Origin: Micropterix aruncella
Lineage: Eukaryota > Arthropoda > Insecta > Lepidoptera > Micropterigidae
NCBI GenBank assembly: GCA_944548615.1
Contig: OX155963.1
Coordinates: 28,413,659-28,477,658 of the forward strand
DNA: 64,000 nt
Direction of reading: 5' to 3'
Within the stretch, counting starts at the first letter, position 1, and every line of letters starts with the position of its first letter. A program made the translations under genes and the position numbers. Positions 50,636 through 61,855 of the stretch are shown one piece after another. A model generated the notes under the pieces. That model was not told where the DNA came from, ran no database searches, and saw nothing but the letters and a program-made list of their open reading frames with translations.

Positions 50636-50854
50636 GAAAGTAAATCTGATTTAAAAATATATATTGTACCATATAAAGTATCTGTTAAAGATAACATTAT
50701 AGTAATGATATCCCTACATGTTTTACGTATATTCCTACAAATCATTCTCAGATTTTTCAAACGATATCTATATACGTACGTAGGAAACGGCTGGATTGTT
50801 GTTTCAATATTTTAATATTGTATATCTCTTTACGAAATGATGACCTTACAATAC

Positions 50855-51150
50855 ATAATGTTATTTCATTACAGCGCGACATCAGAATCTTGAATTTATC
50901 ATGACAGCATGTCATTACATACGAGTACGTAAGGTTATAGTCAGTTACTTAAATCACGTTGAAGCTACATTATACTGTTATTTTCGAATTGCTTTTATGG
51001 AACATGTTGATACATGCATTCAAGTAATATCGTTTCAATAAAATTCCTTGTAATTTAACAAAATTAAGATTGGAATATCATTATTCTGTATAAAACCGTA
51101 ATAACAACACGGTTTTGTTAGAAAGAATCAAATATTTTTCTCAGTGTGGC
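50855..51150 (+). repeat. Dispersed repeat B, copy 2
   Basis: Collinear with 41180-41475 over about 300 bp; see that entry for shared blocks. Orientation is the same. Confidence 0.7.
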
Positions 51151-51599
51151 GAGTATACATTTATAACCCTTTCTAAAAGCGAGTTCATTGCACAGTGACT
51201 ACACTCTTATACTTGCTACATAGGATAGAGTAGGACAATAGTTGTATCTCCTTACGCTTTACACAGTGTTCAGAATTAATTATATTACAGAGAGAAGCGA
51301 AACGTCCGAGATTAAATCCGGCCGTATTTACGCGCACACAATTAGTGTACTATTTTACATAAGTCTAACATATCAGCGTAAACAAAGTAGATATGTGTAC
51401 AGGTCGATTATTATAACTTGAACCTTGCGATTATTATATCTTGGATAATTCGAAAGAAACTAAAATTGTTCATTCAATGGAACAATTAAATTTCAAAACT
51501 GCACCCAGTGGTTAGTTCCGTTACCAATTATGTGTTTGCAGATCGCCGATTTTTCTCGCTAAACGTTTTTAACAGCTTTGATGTGGTATATATTTCAGT
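51151..51599. other. No gene recognised
   Basis: No coding frame or element end identified. Confidence 0.35.
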
Positions 51600-51928
51600 C
51601 TAGTGGCTATGGGCCGTTTCATTTATCAAACATAGGCTAAACTACAGCAGCATTCGATGTTATACACACCCGAAGCTAGCAGTGGTATGACATCCTTTAC
51701 AAGCCTCAGAAATCGAGCTGGATTTTGGGTCGTTTTCAAGATCGTTTTTATATCAAATTTGTTTAGCATCGAACTTATTCGATCTGTCACGCCCTTGACG
51801 TATGGTAAGAATGCTCGCGATCTGCTTGGTTCCTCAGTTTGTATTGGATCATGTGCGAGTCGCTTGATATTTTCCGTAACCATTTTTCCTAAGGATATCA
51901 TTGACATGTTCCATCTCCCCCAGAACAT
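51600..51928 (-). pseudogene. Penelope-like protein fragment before GIY-YIG
   Basis: Minus-strand frame reads RAFLPYVKGVTDRISSMLNK, then FDIKTILKTTQNPARF and GVYNIECCCSLAYV, then a stop. PYVKGVTDRIxxxLxKxxIKTI is the linker, and GVYxIxCxCxxxYxG is the start of the GIY-YIG nuclease, in the arthropod Penelope-like family whose C-terminus is seen at 35195-35331. The nuclease is cut after its first strand. Confidence 0.75.
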
Positions 51929-52420
51929 GCTCAGCGTCGCATATATGGCGTGCTCGATCTTGGAGCGACCTTTGCACTAAAAGCAGATGGTCCCTACCAG
52001 CCCACATTATCATCATTCCTATAACGGTGTGAGCTGGTTTGCAAATATCTGTCCGTATGTGTGGGCTTCCGATATAATGTATGACCGAGAGTATTCTGAC
52101 TTCTCCACGTCACTGAGATCCAAAAAGCCAGAGAGCTGCCATTGAACCGTCAAGAAAGCAATAAAAAATGTTAAAGGACCACTCTATAAAAAAACGGAAT
52201 TTAACAGAATTTTTGATTAGGTAAAATGAAAAAATAAAAAACAAATACTTAGATATTTTATTTATAAATATGATAGACGTATATGTGAGGTTTAAGACAA
52301 CAGGTATTTCAATTTAATTTATTTGTTTAAGAGCTGTTTTTGTATGTTGGTATAACTATCTGTGTGTGTGTGTATTTGTATTATGCAGGAATGAATGTTT
52401 TGAACTTTATTACAGTAATA
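51929..52420. other. No gene recognised
   Basis: Upstream side of the Penelope fragment, then AT-rich sequence without recognisable coding. Confidence 0.3.
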
Positions 52421-52421
52421 A

Positions 52422-52790
52422 TAATAATAATAATAATAACCTCTTTATTTGCACTTAACTCGTATATAAAAAAGCGAGCTTATTGCCACATGGCAATGTC
52501 TTACAACTAACCTAAACACAGTGGTACATGCGCGCATTGTGAAAATAAAGATTATTACATAACATACAGACAAGTGGAAGAATTTAAAACTAATAATGCC
52601 CGAGGAGAGGAAATTGGGAGAGGAACAAGAGAGAAAGGGAAGAACTGGTTACTTCTTAGAAAGGTAGTAATCCTTAAGGTGAGTCTTAAACGATGGTAAA
52701 GAAGGCGAGTTTCGTATATTTGCCGGGAAATCGTTCCAGAGTCTTGCACCATGGACACAGAAAGAATAGGAATAGAAATCACTATTATGA
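52422..52790 (-). pseudogene. LINE ORF2 C-terminus and 3' UTR with (TTA)n tail
   Basis: The minus-strand frame ending at the stop 52649-52651 reads YSYSFCVHGARLWNDFPANI, then PSLPSFKTHLKDYYLSKK: the conserved last 50 residues of Jockey/CR1-like ORF2 proteins (ARLWNDFP...FKxxLKxYYL). The 3' UTR contains GACATTGCCATGTGGCAATA and AGCTCGCTTTTTTATA and ends in (TTA)n at 52422-52440. The same 3' end occurs at 59995-60110. Confidence 0.85.
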
Positions 52791-53024
52791 CTCGGAATTT
52801 TTAATAAACTGTCAGAGGCTGACTGAAGTACGAGACCGTGGGAACTTAGTGGTTCATAAAGCTCGTGGAGATAGGATGGTGTTAATTGGGAGAGTACACG
52901 ATATAGGAGAGCAAGTATATGAACATTTCTTAGTAATAATTACATACCGAACGTCATACCTGTCAGCTCGCAATATCCTGAGTTAAATATCAGCATCCCT
53001 AGATACGGGCGTTTTCGCTCAGTT

Positions 53025-53155
53025 AGGAATGCGATGGCCCTACGACTATGGGTTCAAGTTATTTTGCGTGCACGTTTTATTGTAATGTATACCGAAAAGC
53101 ATAGCCATTATTCTGTAAATTATGTTGTTTAAAATAAATAAATAAATTGTCTACT
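53025..53155 (+). mobile_element. LINE 3' UTR with (AAAT)n tail
   Basis: GCTCAGTTAGGAATGCGATG, GCCCTACGACTA and TTTTATTGTAATGTATACCG, then AAATAAATAAATAAAT. Recognised as a lepidopteran LINE tail by pattern only. Confidence 0.5.
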
Positions 53156-53204
53156 TGAGAGGTGGATTGAATTTTTGGGATTCTGTAGTTTAGGAGGACG
53201 GGAG

Positions 53205-53470
53205 GACGGAGGTATCCTGAAGGTTAATTCCAGGCGGAGATATCCTACCAAAATAAGTACTTAGGGGGCGAGACTGCCCGCTGGGTACATTTCCCGGTGC
53301 CTCGCCGTAAGGCGTCGGTCTCTAACGGGTTGCTGGCGAGCTAGACAGTAGATTGTCTTGTCTCTAAATCTTCTACGCTCGTCCCACGGCTGAAAGAATG
53401 ATTACATATCGTTATACCAGCCTGGGGTGACGCGTTCGCCCGTTGTAGTCGACACCACCCTACCTGCTGT
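53205..53470 (-). repeat. Family A repeat, 5' half, reverse
   Basis: CGGTGCCTCGCCGTAAGGCG and GTTCGCCCGTTGTAGTCGAC are complements of the family A 5' blocks at 8680-8880. Confidence 0.85.
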
Positions 53471-53689
53471 GACATCCTTCCCCTTACGGATGTTTGCATA
53501 AATATGGCCAGGATCTTCGACTAGAAACAGCAAATATCTTATAACTACCGGTTATTGTATTCTGTTTTATGAAGTTTTAAACCCGAGTAGACAAAACATC
53601 AATCGCTAAAACTACTCGGGCGGTGGATGGTTGGTTTCTGCCCCCGTCCACCTAGCTGGAGCATCAAGTATTTTCCTCTTTTAGGAAAA

Positions 53690-54110
53690 CTATTACGAAT
53701 CACTTTCGAAAGCACTCATTTGTAACTTTCGGTGCAATCCGGTGGGGAAACGCGAAGAAAATATTATCGCCGTCTCTCGCTCTCTCTCCCGCCAAGCAAA
53801 ACTACCCCCCAAGTGTGAAGTGACGTAAGCCGTTTCCGGTTCAGCATCAAAGAGACTCAGCAAACGAAACGCGCGCGAAGCGGGAGTGCGCCCCGGCAAC
53901 CAACAAAAGACCGGCGCTAGTACTAGCAATGGGTTCATTCAGGAGTTTACGTTCGTTTACGACCCTTTGAAGAGCGTTGCAGGTACTTATGTAGTCTCAG
54001 AACTACCGAGAGGAGTGCTGTGTTTACTAACTGACTTTCCTATTGTTCAGACGTTGCTGTTGCCTGTTCTTCAGGCAACAATAACGTCTGTGGTAAATTG
54101 AGGTCAACAC
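53690..54110 (+). other. CpG-rich segment with short hairpin
   Basis: GC and CpG content rise (GACGTAAGCCGTTTCCGG, AAACGCGCGCGAAGCGGGA). TGACGTAA is a CRE-like word. CAGACGTTGCTGTTGCCTG and its near-complement are separated by five bases (about 54048-54090). Possible promoter or first-exon region, or a repeat; no gene follows recognisably. Confidence 0.25.
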
Positions 54111-54689
54111 CCAAAATGTGTTTATTGTTCGTAGACATTACGAAGTGATAGGGCATAACACCAATTACAATGAAAAAATACCTAAACGCTAAGCATCAAA
54201 ACACACAGCACTGATGCACGCGCTTGTCTAATGGTAACGTTGTCTATTGGTAAAGTATTAAATCTCACCTTATTTTCTGTTATATTGTTATTTTATCATA
54301 CAATGCTTTTACCTATAAAATATAATACTTTAAATTGTGTACATTCAAGATGGATCGACGTTAATTTTGTGAAATGGTTGGCCTCATGAAAACATGAAAA
54401 AAACATTCTACCATCTCCTACATCCTGTATTACATCCTACTACTACATCCTGTATTACATCCTACTACTACATTATGTATTTTTAATTAAGTTGCTTGAT
54501 AATGCCGATGCCAGTTACATAGATGTCAATAAAGCCATGTTAAATAAAACGAAAAATACTACACATTCTACATACTTAAAAGATACGTATTTCGGCTTCG
54601 TAAAAATCAATATTTCTCTTTTCATAATAGTTTTTGGGTTAGGGTTAAAATCCTAATCCAAATAAAGAATACGCCAACGCAGGAATGTA
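54111..54689. other. AT-rich; short tandem at 54410-54470
   Basis: CTACATCCTGTATTACATCC is repeated twice with a CTACTA linker. Nothing else recognised. Confidence 0.4.
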
Positions 54690-55034
54690 CACATTATTAT
54701 TATTTGTTGTGTGGGGCTTTTCTAAGGTCTTTATGAGCCTTGTAACACTGCGACCATTGCTGATATATTGTGTTCGCCTCCTACGCTCTGCGCTAAGCCT
54801 CGTCTCATTTAAGAACCGCAACAGGCTTTTGGCGCCGGATTGTTTTACTTCCTCAGGTTGGAGGTAGTGACCATCCAAGTGGGTGTATTTTTTACGCATC
54901 AGCGGGCCACACTCGCACATGAGGTGCAGGGGAGTTTCCTCTGCCCCTTGACAGAACTTGCATATTTTTGTATCTCGGTGCTTGAGGTGGTACATGTGTT
55001 TATTCAGACCACAATTCCCCGTGACCGCTTTCAC
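54645..55034 (-). pseudogene. LINE Cys-rich C-terminus
   Basis: Reads KAVTGNCGLNKHMYHLKHRD, then CKFCQGAEETPLHLMCECG and HYLQPEEVKQSGAKSLLRFL, the CxxC-H-C cluster that closes I-like LINE proteins. The last residues after about 54700 run beyond the element's tail into flanking sequence. Confidence 0.85.
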
Positions 55035-55151
55035 CAGTATGCGTAGTTTGTTCCTATTTACGGTCGTAAGCCTTAATTAGCGCTTTGGGGCGATTACTAC
55101 ACCAGTATGCGTAGATTGTTCCTATTTAGCGATAGGGCCTCACAGGCCGTC

Positions 55152-55736
55152 TTACAGTCGTAAGCCTTGCGCTTTGGAATGATTCAACCCTGACGTGTTG
55201 TTCCAGTGGTTGACGGATTGTTCTAAAAATATTTGTTTGAGCATTAGGTTTGCAAGGCTTTTTGGAACGCCACAGCAAATTTCAGGGCCGTATAACGTTC
55301 CCTTTGCTCCCGTCTTAGCAAGTTCGTCGGTTTTTTCATTTCCCTCGATTCCTGCATGGCCGGGAACCCATCTTAGAATTACCCTGTTCTTTTCGCCCAT
55401 TAAATTTAGTAGTGATATGCAGTTTTGCACTAGCTTTGAATGAATGGTATTCGAGGCTAGTGCCATAAGAGCTGCCTTGCTATCCGAGTGGATATAGATA
55501 CGATGGTTTGCGTAGTTCTTATGGAGGTTGATATCCGCACATTCAATAATGGCGTATACCTCCACTTGGAATATGGAGGCGTATTTCCCCAAGTTTACAC
55601 TTCTTTCGAAGTTTGGTCGCTCTCCATATATACCGCAGCCTACGTCCAGACCCGATTTGGACCCATCAGTATACCTTTTCAGGCTACCGGCCTCCCAGTG
55701 TAGTTGGTTATTTAGCCAGTCGTCTCTGGGCTGCAC
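55152..55736 (-). pseudogene. LINE RNase H domain
   Basis: A 194-codon frame with all four catalytic acidic residues in their usual motifs: Asp in RYTDGSKS, Glu in QVEVYAI, Asp in IHSDSKAAL and Asp in NEKTDELAK, plus WVPGHAGIEGNE. The domain degrades the RNA strand during reverse transcription. The frame ends at 55152 inside a local duplication of a segment with CTACGCATACTGGTG; the same frame resumes at 55034. The first residues are not a true start, as the domain belongs to a longer polyprotein. Confidence 0.9.
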
Positions 55737-55796
55737 TTCTACTGTAAAAAGTTTTACAAAGTTACCATGTTGAGATTTGGAGTTTCACTGACTGAG

Positions 55797-56188
55797 TCAA
55801 GAACTCATCTTAGTGCTTGTGAGATCCAGTTTACTTTCTCCCGGGCAGACAGCCTGTACATGCTGGCTTTCGCCACCTGTTGCAAGTGAATGTGTAGGGG
55901 CGGTAAGTTCAGTAGTGCATCTAGAACTGTTCCAGGAATGGAGGACATTACGCCAGTTGTCATGAGGCACGCCGTCCTTTAGACATTGTTTAGTTTGGTA
56001 ATCACAGTTTTCTGGTTGGCTTTGTTGCACCATACCACCGAGGCGTACGTGATTATAGCCCTCACATTAGAAGTGTATAGCCAATGGGAGATCTTGCGGT
56101 TAAGGCCCCAATTTTTCCTTGCCAGTCTTCTGCTTATACCCAAAGCACTTTTAGCTTTTTGAATTGTATTGTCTAGCATAATATACAC
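55797..56188 (-). pseudogene. LINE RT C-terminal region, frameshifted
   Basis: 56188-55979 reads AKSALGISRRLARKNWGLNR, then AIITYASVVWCNK; the continuation (55975-55800) moves to another frame: TACLMTTGV-like, LDALLNLPPLHIHLQQVA-like and ASMYRLSA. This is the region after the RT palm in I-like LINEs (TYxSxVWxxK...TGAMxxTP...LxxLLxLxPL). At least one frameshift. Confidence 0.75.
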
Positions 56189-56215
56189 ATTCTCTCTTTT
56201 CTTTATAATGTCCTC

Positions 56216-56944
56216 AATAGCCCAACACCAACCTAGGTCACTTAGTAAATGTGTTTATTTCGAAAATCCCTCTCCAGATGTAGAACTTAAAAATAAGATC
56301 TTTCACAATAATTCTATCCTATTTTATACTATTTTAAAATTAAATCAGTGAAAATAATCTAAAGAACAATATTATTCTGGACGAAAATTAATCTTAAGGC
56401 AAATAAAAGTCCTAATTATATTAGTAATTCCAATTAATTACTAAATTAGTCATATATCTTCATTCTTTAAATTAGTCATAAGTTATCAAACCGTCACTAT
56501 CAGTTATTAGTCATAAAGTCACAATAAATCATAAATTAATATTTAAGTCAGTGAAAAGAACCTAAATTACAATATTATGCCGGATGAAAATTAATCTAAA
56601 GGAAAATCAAAAATTAAAAGATAAACTAAACGATTGTTAGTATTGAATCTCGAGATATTGGACAATTGATTTAGACACTTGGACTTAGACAATTCGGTAC
56701 ACAGATGCGTTGGTGGGCCGACACCACATTGTAAAATTTTGGTTGGAATATCGTTATTCAATCGACAAAAGTAATTTTTAATTTCCTTTCTATTTAAGAA
56801 TTCCTTTCTATTTTATTTGAAAATAGCCATTTTATTACCACGGAAATATTACAAAAATACTACATTTACGATCATAATGACTTGATCCAATCACTATGGG
56901 GGAAGGGGGGTAAGGGTTAGCAGGGTTAGGGAAAACGTGGAAAG
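56216..56944. other. AT-rich, no gene recognised
   Basis: TTAGTCATA and GAAAATTAATCT words recur (for example 56380 and 56590), suggesting an old local duplication. No coding. Confidence 0.35.
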
Positions 56945-57860
56945 CGCAGGGGGGGAGGCTTGCCTGCTTGCCGAAAGTCTTGGGGTGACACAACCGATTT
57001 TTTCCCCCGTGATGTAGATACTCGCATAATCCTCGAATATTTGTATAATTGGAATATATCCCTGAAGTTCGAAAACGATTTCAATCCACTAAGGAAATAT
57101 GCATTTGGCCGGGTAAAATTTCAACCCCTCGTTTTACCCTTTTAGGGGTTGACTTTCGTAAAAACCTCGTATATGTCTTTTTTATTTCCATGGAAGACTT
57201 AGATGCCTACCTCTAGAATGCCTACCCATAGAACCTACACGGTTGGCTGTAAGAAATCGCGAAACGATAAGCCCGCCGTTTGTACTAAGTTAAAATAGAA
57301 TTTAAGTTTTCTTTACCAATGTAATTATTTTTGTTAGTAGGTACAATAAAGGTATTTTTCATTTCATTTCAGATGCCTCTTCTTCTTAGACCTCTTCTTA
57401 CATTATTTCAATTACGAGTAGAATAAGTACGACCGCTGTTCACCCAATTAGAGGTAGTATTTCTTAAAACCCTATTCTAAGGAAGATATTTCAACCAAAT
57501 TTAAAATTGATCACATTTTTTAAAACTATGGCATCCAAAATGTTACCCAATTGTGAGGGTTGTTATTCGCATGACCCTCGAATACGTTTTTGTTTATTTT
57601 CTAAAAGAAACATTTTGCCCTGAATTTTAAAGTCATGTTTTAATCCACTACGGGGATTTGCCTAGCTAAAATTAAAACCCTTGTTTTACCCTGTTAGGTG
57701 TCGACTTTCGAAAGTTCCTTTATTAGCACAACCTTATGAGTACTACAGAGGAAAGTTCATGCAAAGTTTCAAGTTCCTAGCCTAAATAGTTTCAGCTTGG
57801 CGTTAATGAGTAAGCAGGTGAGTCAGTCAGGACACAGCCTTTTATTAATATAGACTATAG
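56945..57860 (+). repeat. Helitron-like or unclassified repeat, two related halves
   Basis: AAGTCTTGGGGTGACACAAC at 56977 matches the complement at 11158-11177. Two diverged modules (about 57080-57165 and 57645-57720) share AATCCACTA[AC]GG, TTTTACCCTNTTAGG and GACTTTCG. Ends with CAAGTTCCTAGCC and ATTAATATAGACTATAG, a tail style seen in lepidopteran non-autonomous elements. Confidence 0.5.
57209..57370 (+). mobile_element. LINE 3' end insertion with 8-bp target duplication
   Basis: AGATGCCT at 57201-57208 and 57371-57378 flank GGTTGGCTGTAAGAAATCGC, GATAAGCCCGCC, TACAATAAAGG and a (CATTT)n tail. Same family as 34010-34137 and 9417-9560. Confidence 0.75.
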
Positions 57861-58199
57861 AGTATGTCTCTGACATTATTGCTATTAAAGTGTGACAAAG
57901 TATGTACAAAGTGCGAATAAGTAATGTTAGAAATAGTTTCCTGTGTCCAACCTTATTTAAAAATTAGATTCCATTGTGCATCAGGGGTCTTGGGGAGGTT
58001 ATATTTAAGAAAATGGTCCGAGATATTCTTACTAAGAATTAAATGTATTCTATTAAGGACTTTGACTTCGATGAATGTTCTAATCTTCATAATAATTTTT
58101 ATTAGAAAATGTTTTTAAACTGTTATATTTACATTACTAAATCCAAGCGTTTCGATACTAATCGTATATGGATTATTATATCAAAATTTGTCTTGAATA

Positions 58200-59110
58200 T
58201 TTAAATTGCGCCATTTATATTGTTGTAATATTATTGTCGCGAGGGTTTCCGTCGTTAGAATGAAAACTCGCGATCGATATTCGAATTACAGTAGTCGTTT
58301 ATTTCTCCAAAAGTGTCGCGTACAAATTGATTGATTCAGCTTACACACTATCGCCTATATATATTATTTGCCGTGGCGGCGGTCGCCTCGTCTCCCTCTT
58401 GTCTCGCGCTGTCTCCTTCACTCCGGCCGGTTGCCAGATATACACCTGCTCGTGGCGCCACACTTCAGTCGCCCGCCGTCTGCCCCCGCGAGCTAACGTA
58501 CCGCGGGCGGCGCTTGAGCTGCAGTTGTGTCGTGTTTCGCACATTAGATTTCGCACGTTTATCGCATCTGGACGCCACCGGTTGACCCCTCCCCCGACCT
58601 ACTTCGAGTAGCCACCGGAAGTAAGGCTCTGGACTGGAAAGTCGCCAGAAGTGATTCGTGTTTGAGCGTTAGTTTTTTTCGTGTTTTTATTGAGTTTACA
58701 CTGTGTCGCGGCGCCCTCAGTTGTCGTTACCTTCCCCTTCGCCACCAGTCTTCGGACTGCCGTGGTATAAGATGAAAAGCTCTCTGCTGAGAAGTCGCTG
58801 CGATGTGGTTTTCGTTGTTTGTTTTCTCCGTGACGTTTTGCGTGCGAAACACGGCGGATAGATTCGCGACGGTTTGTACTTTTCTCTCCCATTTATTTCG
58901 ATGTTTGCTTTAGCTTCTCGTTGACGGCTTGTTTGTGATGATAAAATAAACGCCTCGTTGGAGGCACTTAAGACGTGTTTGATTATTGGGCGTTCGGGGT
59001 AGGTAATCCTAGTGATGGCATTGCACATCGCCATCTCCTTAATTCCGGTGTCGCCATTGCACCTCGGCGATACCATTTCCTGCCGCCTTCGGGTGGAGTC
59101 TTCTTCCGGT
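58200..59110. other. CpG-rich segment, possible promoter or LTR
   Basis: Strong local rise in CpG (GCGGCGGTCGCCTCG, GTACCGCGGGCGGCGC). It contains ACCGGAAGTAAGG at about 58614, which reads both as an Ets-type site and as a splice donor. Open frames on both strands (58327-58611, 58717-59076) have no recognisable product and probably reflect GC content. Alternatives: a host promoter with a non-coding first exon, or an LTR. Confidence 0.3.
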
Positions 59111-59994
59111 CCTTTCCTTTTATAATATTTTGAGTAGGTGGGTTTTGTGCATGTTTGTTGCTCCGCGACATTATATTTGTCATATCTTCGATTTGAATTT
59201 GACTATTATGTAACTTACTTTTCTTGTTTTTATATTCACTATCTGCACGTTCCATGAATACCTATTTAGGTATATTAGCGTTTTAAATTATTTATATAAG
59301 ATTTCATATTTTTAATACAAATTTAATTATTAATTGTTTCTACAATATAAAAAAATAAACTATTTGTAAACGAATGAGCTATAGAAATATATCATATAAT
59401 GTAAATCATAAAAAAAATATTTGTCCATACCAAGAGTAGGGATTCCTAACAACTGTCTTATTTTAAAAATAAAATTTTTAAAAATATGAGCGGAAGATTC
59501 TTCAAAATTAAAAAAGCTTCAAACATATTATAGTCGCTAAATATAGCAAATAGTTGCCATATTCTCGCATAAAATTCACCAACTGCCGCTTGGGGACAGT
59601 AAATATAGAGTCGGAGTGCTTTTAACAGCACCCTTGCGCTATTATTACAGGATATCTGGTATAAACAACGAAGAAGACTATTCAGACATAGTTTCTTTTT
59701 AAAAATTAAGTAACTAGTATAAACTTCTGTATCAAAAGCAAATATAAAGCCGCTATTGACTCACTCGTTAATATACGTCCACGTAGACAAAAGTGCACTT
59801 ATATAAACTGCAGTACATTGTTACAATACTTATATTTTATGACTTAAAATGCCTTTAAAAATATAATACAAAGATTTAAAAAAAATATAGGTCATATAGA
59901 TTGAAAAATAACCACTTTGCTTATATGGCATTTGCAACTTTAATATAACATTTATAAAACTATAAGCTGCGTAACTGAGTTCCTAGTGACAACT
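59111..59994. other. AT-rich, no gene recognised
   Basis: No coding frame or element end identified. Confidence 0.4.
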
Positions 59995-60110
59995 TTAATA
60001 ATAATAATAATAATAAAACGCATTATTTGCTTATCCAAAAAGGCGAGCTTATTGCCTAAAGGCACTATCTTACAGCTAACCTCATCAGCTTTAACTCTGT
60101 GAATCAATTA
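59995..60110 (-). mobile_element. LINE 3' end with (TTA)n tail
   Basis: Complement reads TTAGCTGTAAGATAGTGCC, AATAAGCTCGCC, then (TTA)n; matches the 3' end at 52425-52520. Confidence 0.7.
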
Positions 60111-60540
60111 CTGCTCTTCAATATGACTATAAGCTGTATAAGGGCGGGTCTAGTAACTCTTGGTGGAGTAAGGGTAATGTATTTTTTTTGTTCTATAAAG
60201 GTTATTTATTTGACTACTATACAGTTGTCAGTTATAAAATGGTTATAAATTAGTATACTTTATAGCCATTATACTACCCTTATTCGACTAAAAGGCTTAT
60301 ACAGCTAAAACGCTGTATAACATAGCTGAATAAGCGCTTATAGAGCAATGTCGCAATAGAAGTCATTACTCGCTCGTTATATAAGAAAAACTGAGTAAAC
60401 CATTATACGCGAAATTATATGAGAAAAAGGTAATTCAAGCCAAATTATTTTTAATGACGCCTTTACATAGCTGAGAGTTAATCTGAACGCCATTAAATGA
60501 CTTTTATACGGCTTAATACGACTTATATTCGGCACTTCTT
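60111..60540. repeat. Hairpin-rich AT segment
   Basis: Many short inverted words around a GCTGTATAA/TTATACAGC theme (60140, 60296-60335) and TTATATGG words. Possibly an old MITE split by the neighbouring LINE tail; no termini identified. Confidence 0.3.
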
Positions 60541-60899
60541 ATATGGCTTTTGTGCTTGTTGGGTCGTTGAGTGCGCGCAAACATCCACGCAGAGACTCAG
60601 TGCAGGGTGGAGGGGAGGTGGAGAGGGAAGCCTACCGTGTTTAAAGTACAAACGTAGGCTTTGAATGCAACCAATAATAAAATGTGCAGAATGTACAAAA
60701 AAACTAGCATTATATATCATGTAATTAGCCATATTGAATAGGATATAACTTTGAAACAGCTAATAATTGAAACGAGTCGTTCTAGTAATAAATGTTCCAC
60801 AAATAGAGATTTTTCCATTGGTATATGATTTACCTACAGCTATATTGAGAGATTGGGCAAGTTGGCCCAAAATACCCATTCTCTTACCGAGCAAGATGT

Positions 60900-61855
60900 T
60901 TATAATTGCAGCAGCCATGCCATGGTGATGCTTAGAACGGGCTATCATAATTCAATGCGTATAGAAAATTTTGTGTCTGTGCTGTTAACCGTTGAGGAGT
61001 TCCCTCATTGGAAGCCAACCCTGGGTGCCGCAGTCCTGTCTTAGTGAAACTTAAGACGGGCGATAATTTTAAATTATTATTATAGGTATGTAAACGTTAT
61101 ACCAATATGCAATTGATTTATATATGTATATTATTTTAGTTTTTATTTTTATTTATTTTGGTTTTATTATTATTTTCGTATACATATATGTATGTGTATG
61201 TGTGCATATATGGATATATATTTTATCTATAGATGTAGGATAACAGGCCTGCCTAGTTAGGTGACTGTGTAAAACATTAAAAATAATGTCGCATCAATTT
61301 CTTGCTAACATCTTACTTGCAAATATGATATTAATTGTTTACTAGATGTGTTACAAAAAAAAAAATTGAATGCATATACAAAATTTTGTGTCAGTGCTGT
61401 TGACCGTTAAGGAGTCCCCTCGTCGGGAGCCAACCCTGGGTGCAGCAGCCAAGTCATTGTGACACTTACAACGGGCTATCATAACTGAATGAGTATACAA
61501 AATTTTGTGTCTGCTGTTGACCGTTGAGGAGTCCCCTCGCCGGAAGCCAACTCAGGGTGTGGAATCAGGTCCTACTTACCATTAAAAAAATACATTGTCA
61601 TCGGAATTGAATCAAAATATACATTTTCAACTTCTTATGATGGTATTTGAGGAGTTCCCTCAATTCCCCATGGATTCCATCATCAGAACAAGATATTGAT
61701 AAAAATTGGATCAATCTGCAAGTACATCCTTTCAAATAAAAAAAGAATTTTCAAATCGACTATTAAATGCAAGAATTCTGCGGTATCAAGCATTTAAAAA
61801 AAAGATACAACTGTATTGATAACCTCCTCTTTTTTTGAAGTCGGTTAAAAACTAG
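60900..61855 (+). mobile_element. RTE-type LINE 3' UTR and terminus
   Basis: Three units like 39891-40430 but in the opposite orientation (GTTGACCGTTGAGGAGT, GGAAGCCAACCCTGGGTG) at 60928-61045 and 61365-61560, then GGAGTTCCCTCAATTCCCC and GATTCCATCATCAGAACA, ending CCTCCTCTTTTTTTGAAGTC then GGTTAAAA, the characteristic lepidopteran RTE 3' end. No RT coding remains. Confidence 0.8.

Larger units (their letters stand above)
54690..56215 (-). mobile_element. LINE with RNase H (I-like), 5'-truncated
   Basis: Minus-strand order: end of the RT C-terminal region (56188-55800), RNase H (55736-55155), Cys-rich tail (55034-54720), short 3' UTR and (AAT)n tail near 54690. Tethered RNase H after RT is characteristic of the I superfamily of LINEs rather than Jockey or CR1. 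The 3' part was also copied at 38232-38645. Confidence 0.88.

Noticed and set aside
55195..55773. Plus-strand frames of 71-82 codons
   Set aside because: Antisense shadows of the RNase H frame.
58327..59255. Several overlapping frames of 84-119 codons on both strands
   Set aside because: GC-rich sequence has few stops; the frames overlap on both strands, have no recognisable domain and are Arg/Pro/Ser-rich.
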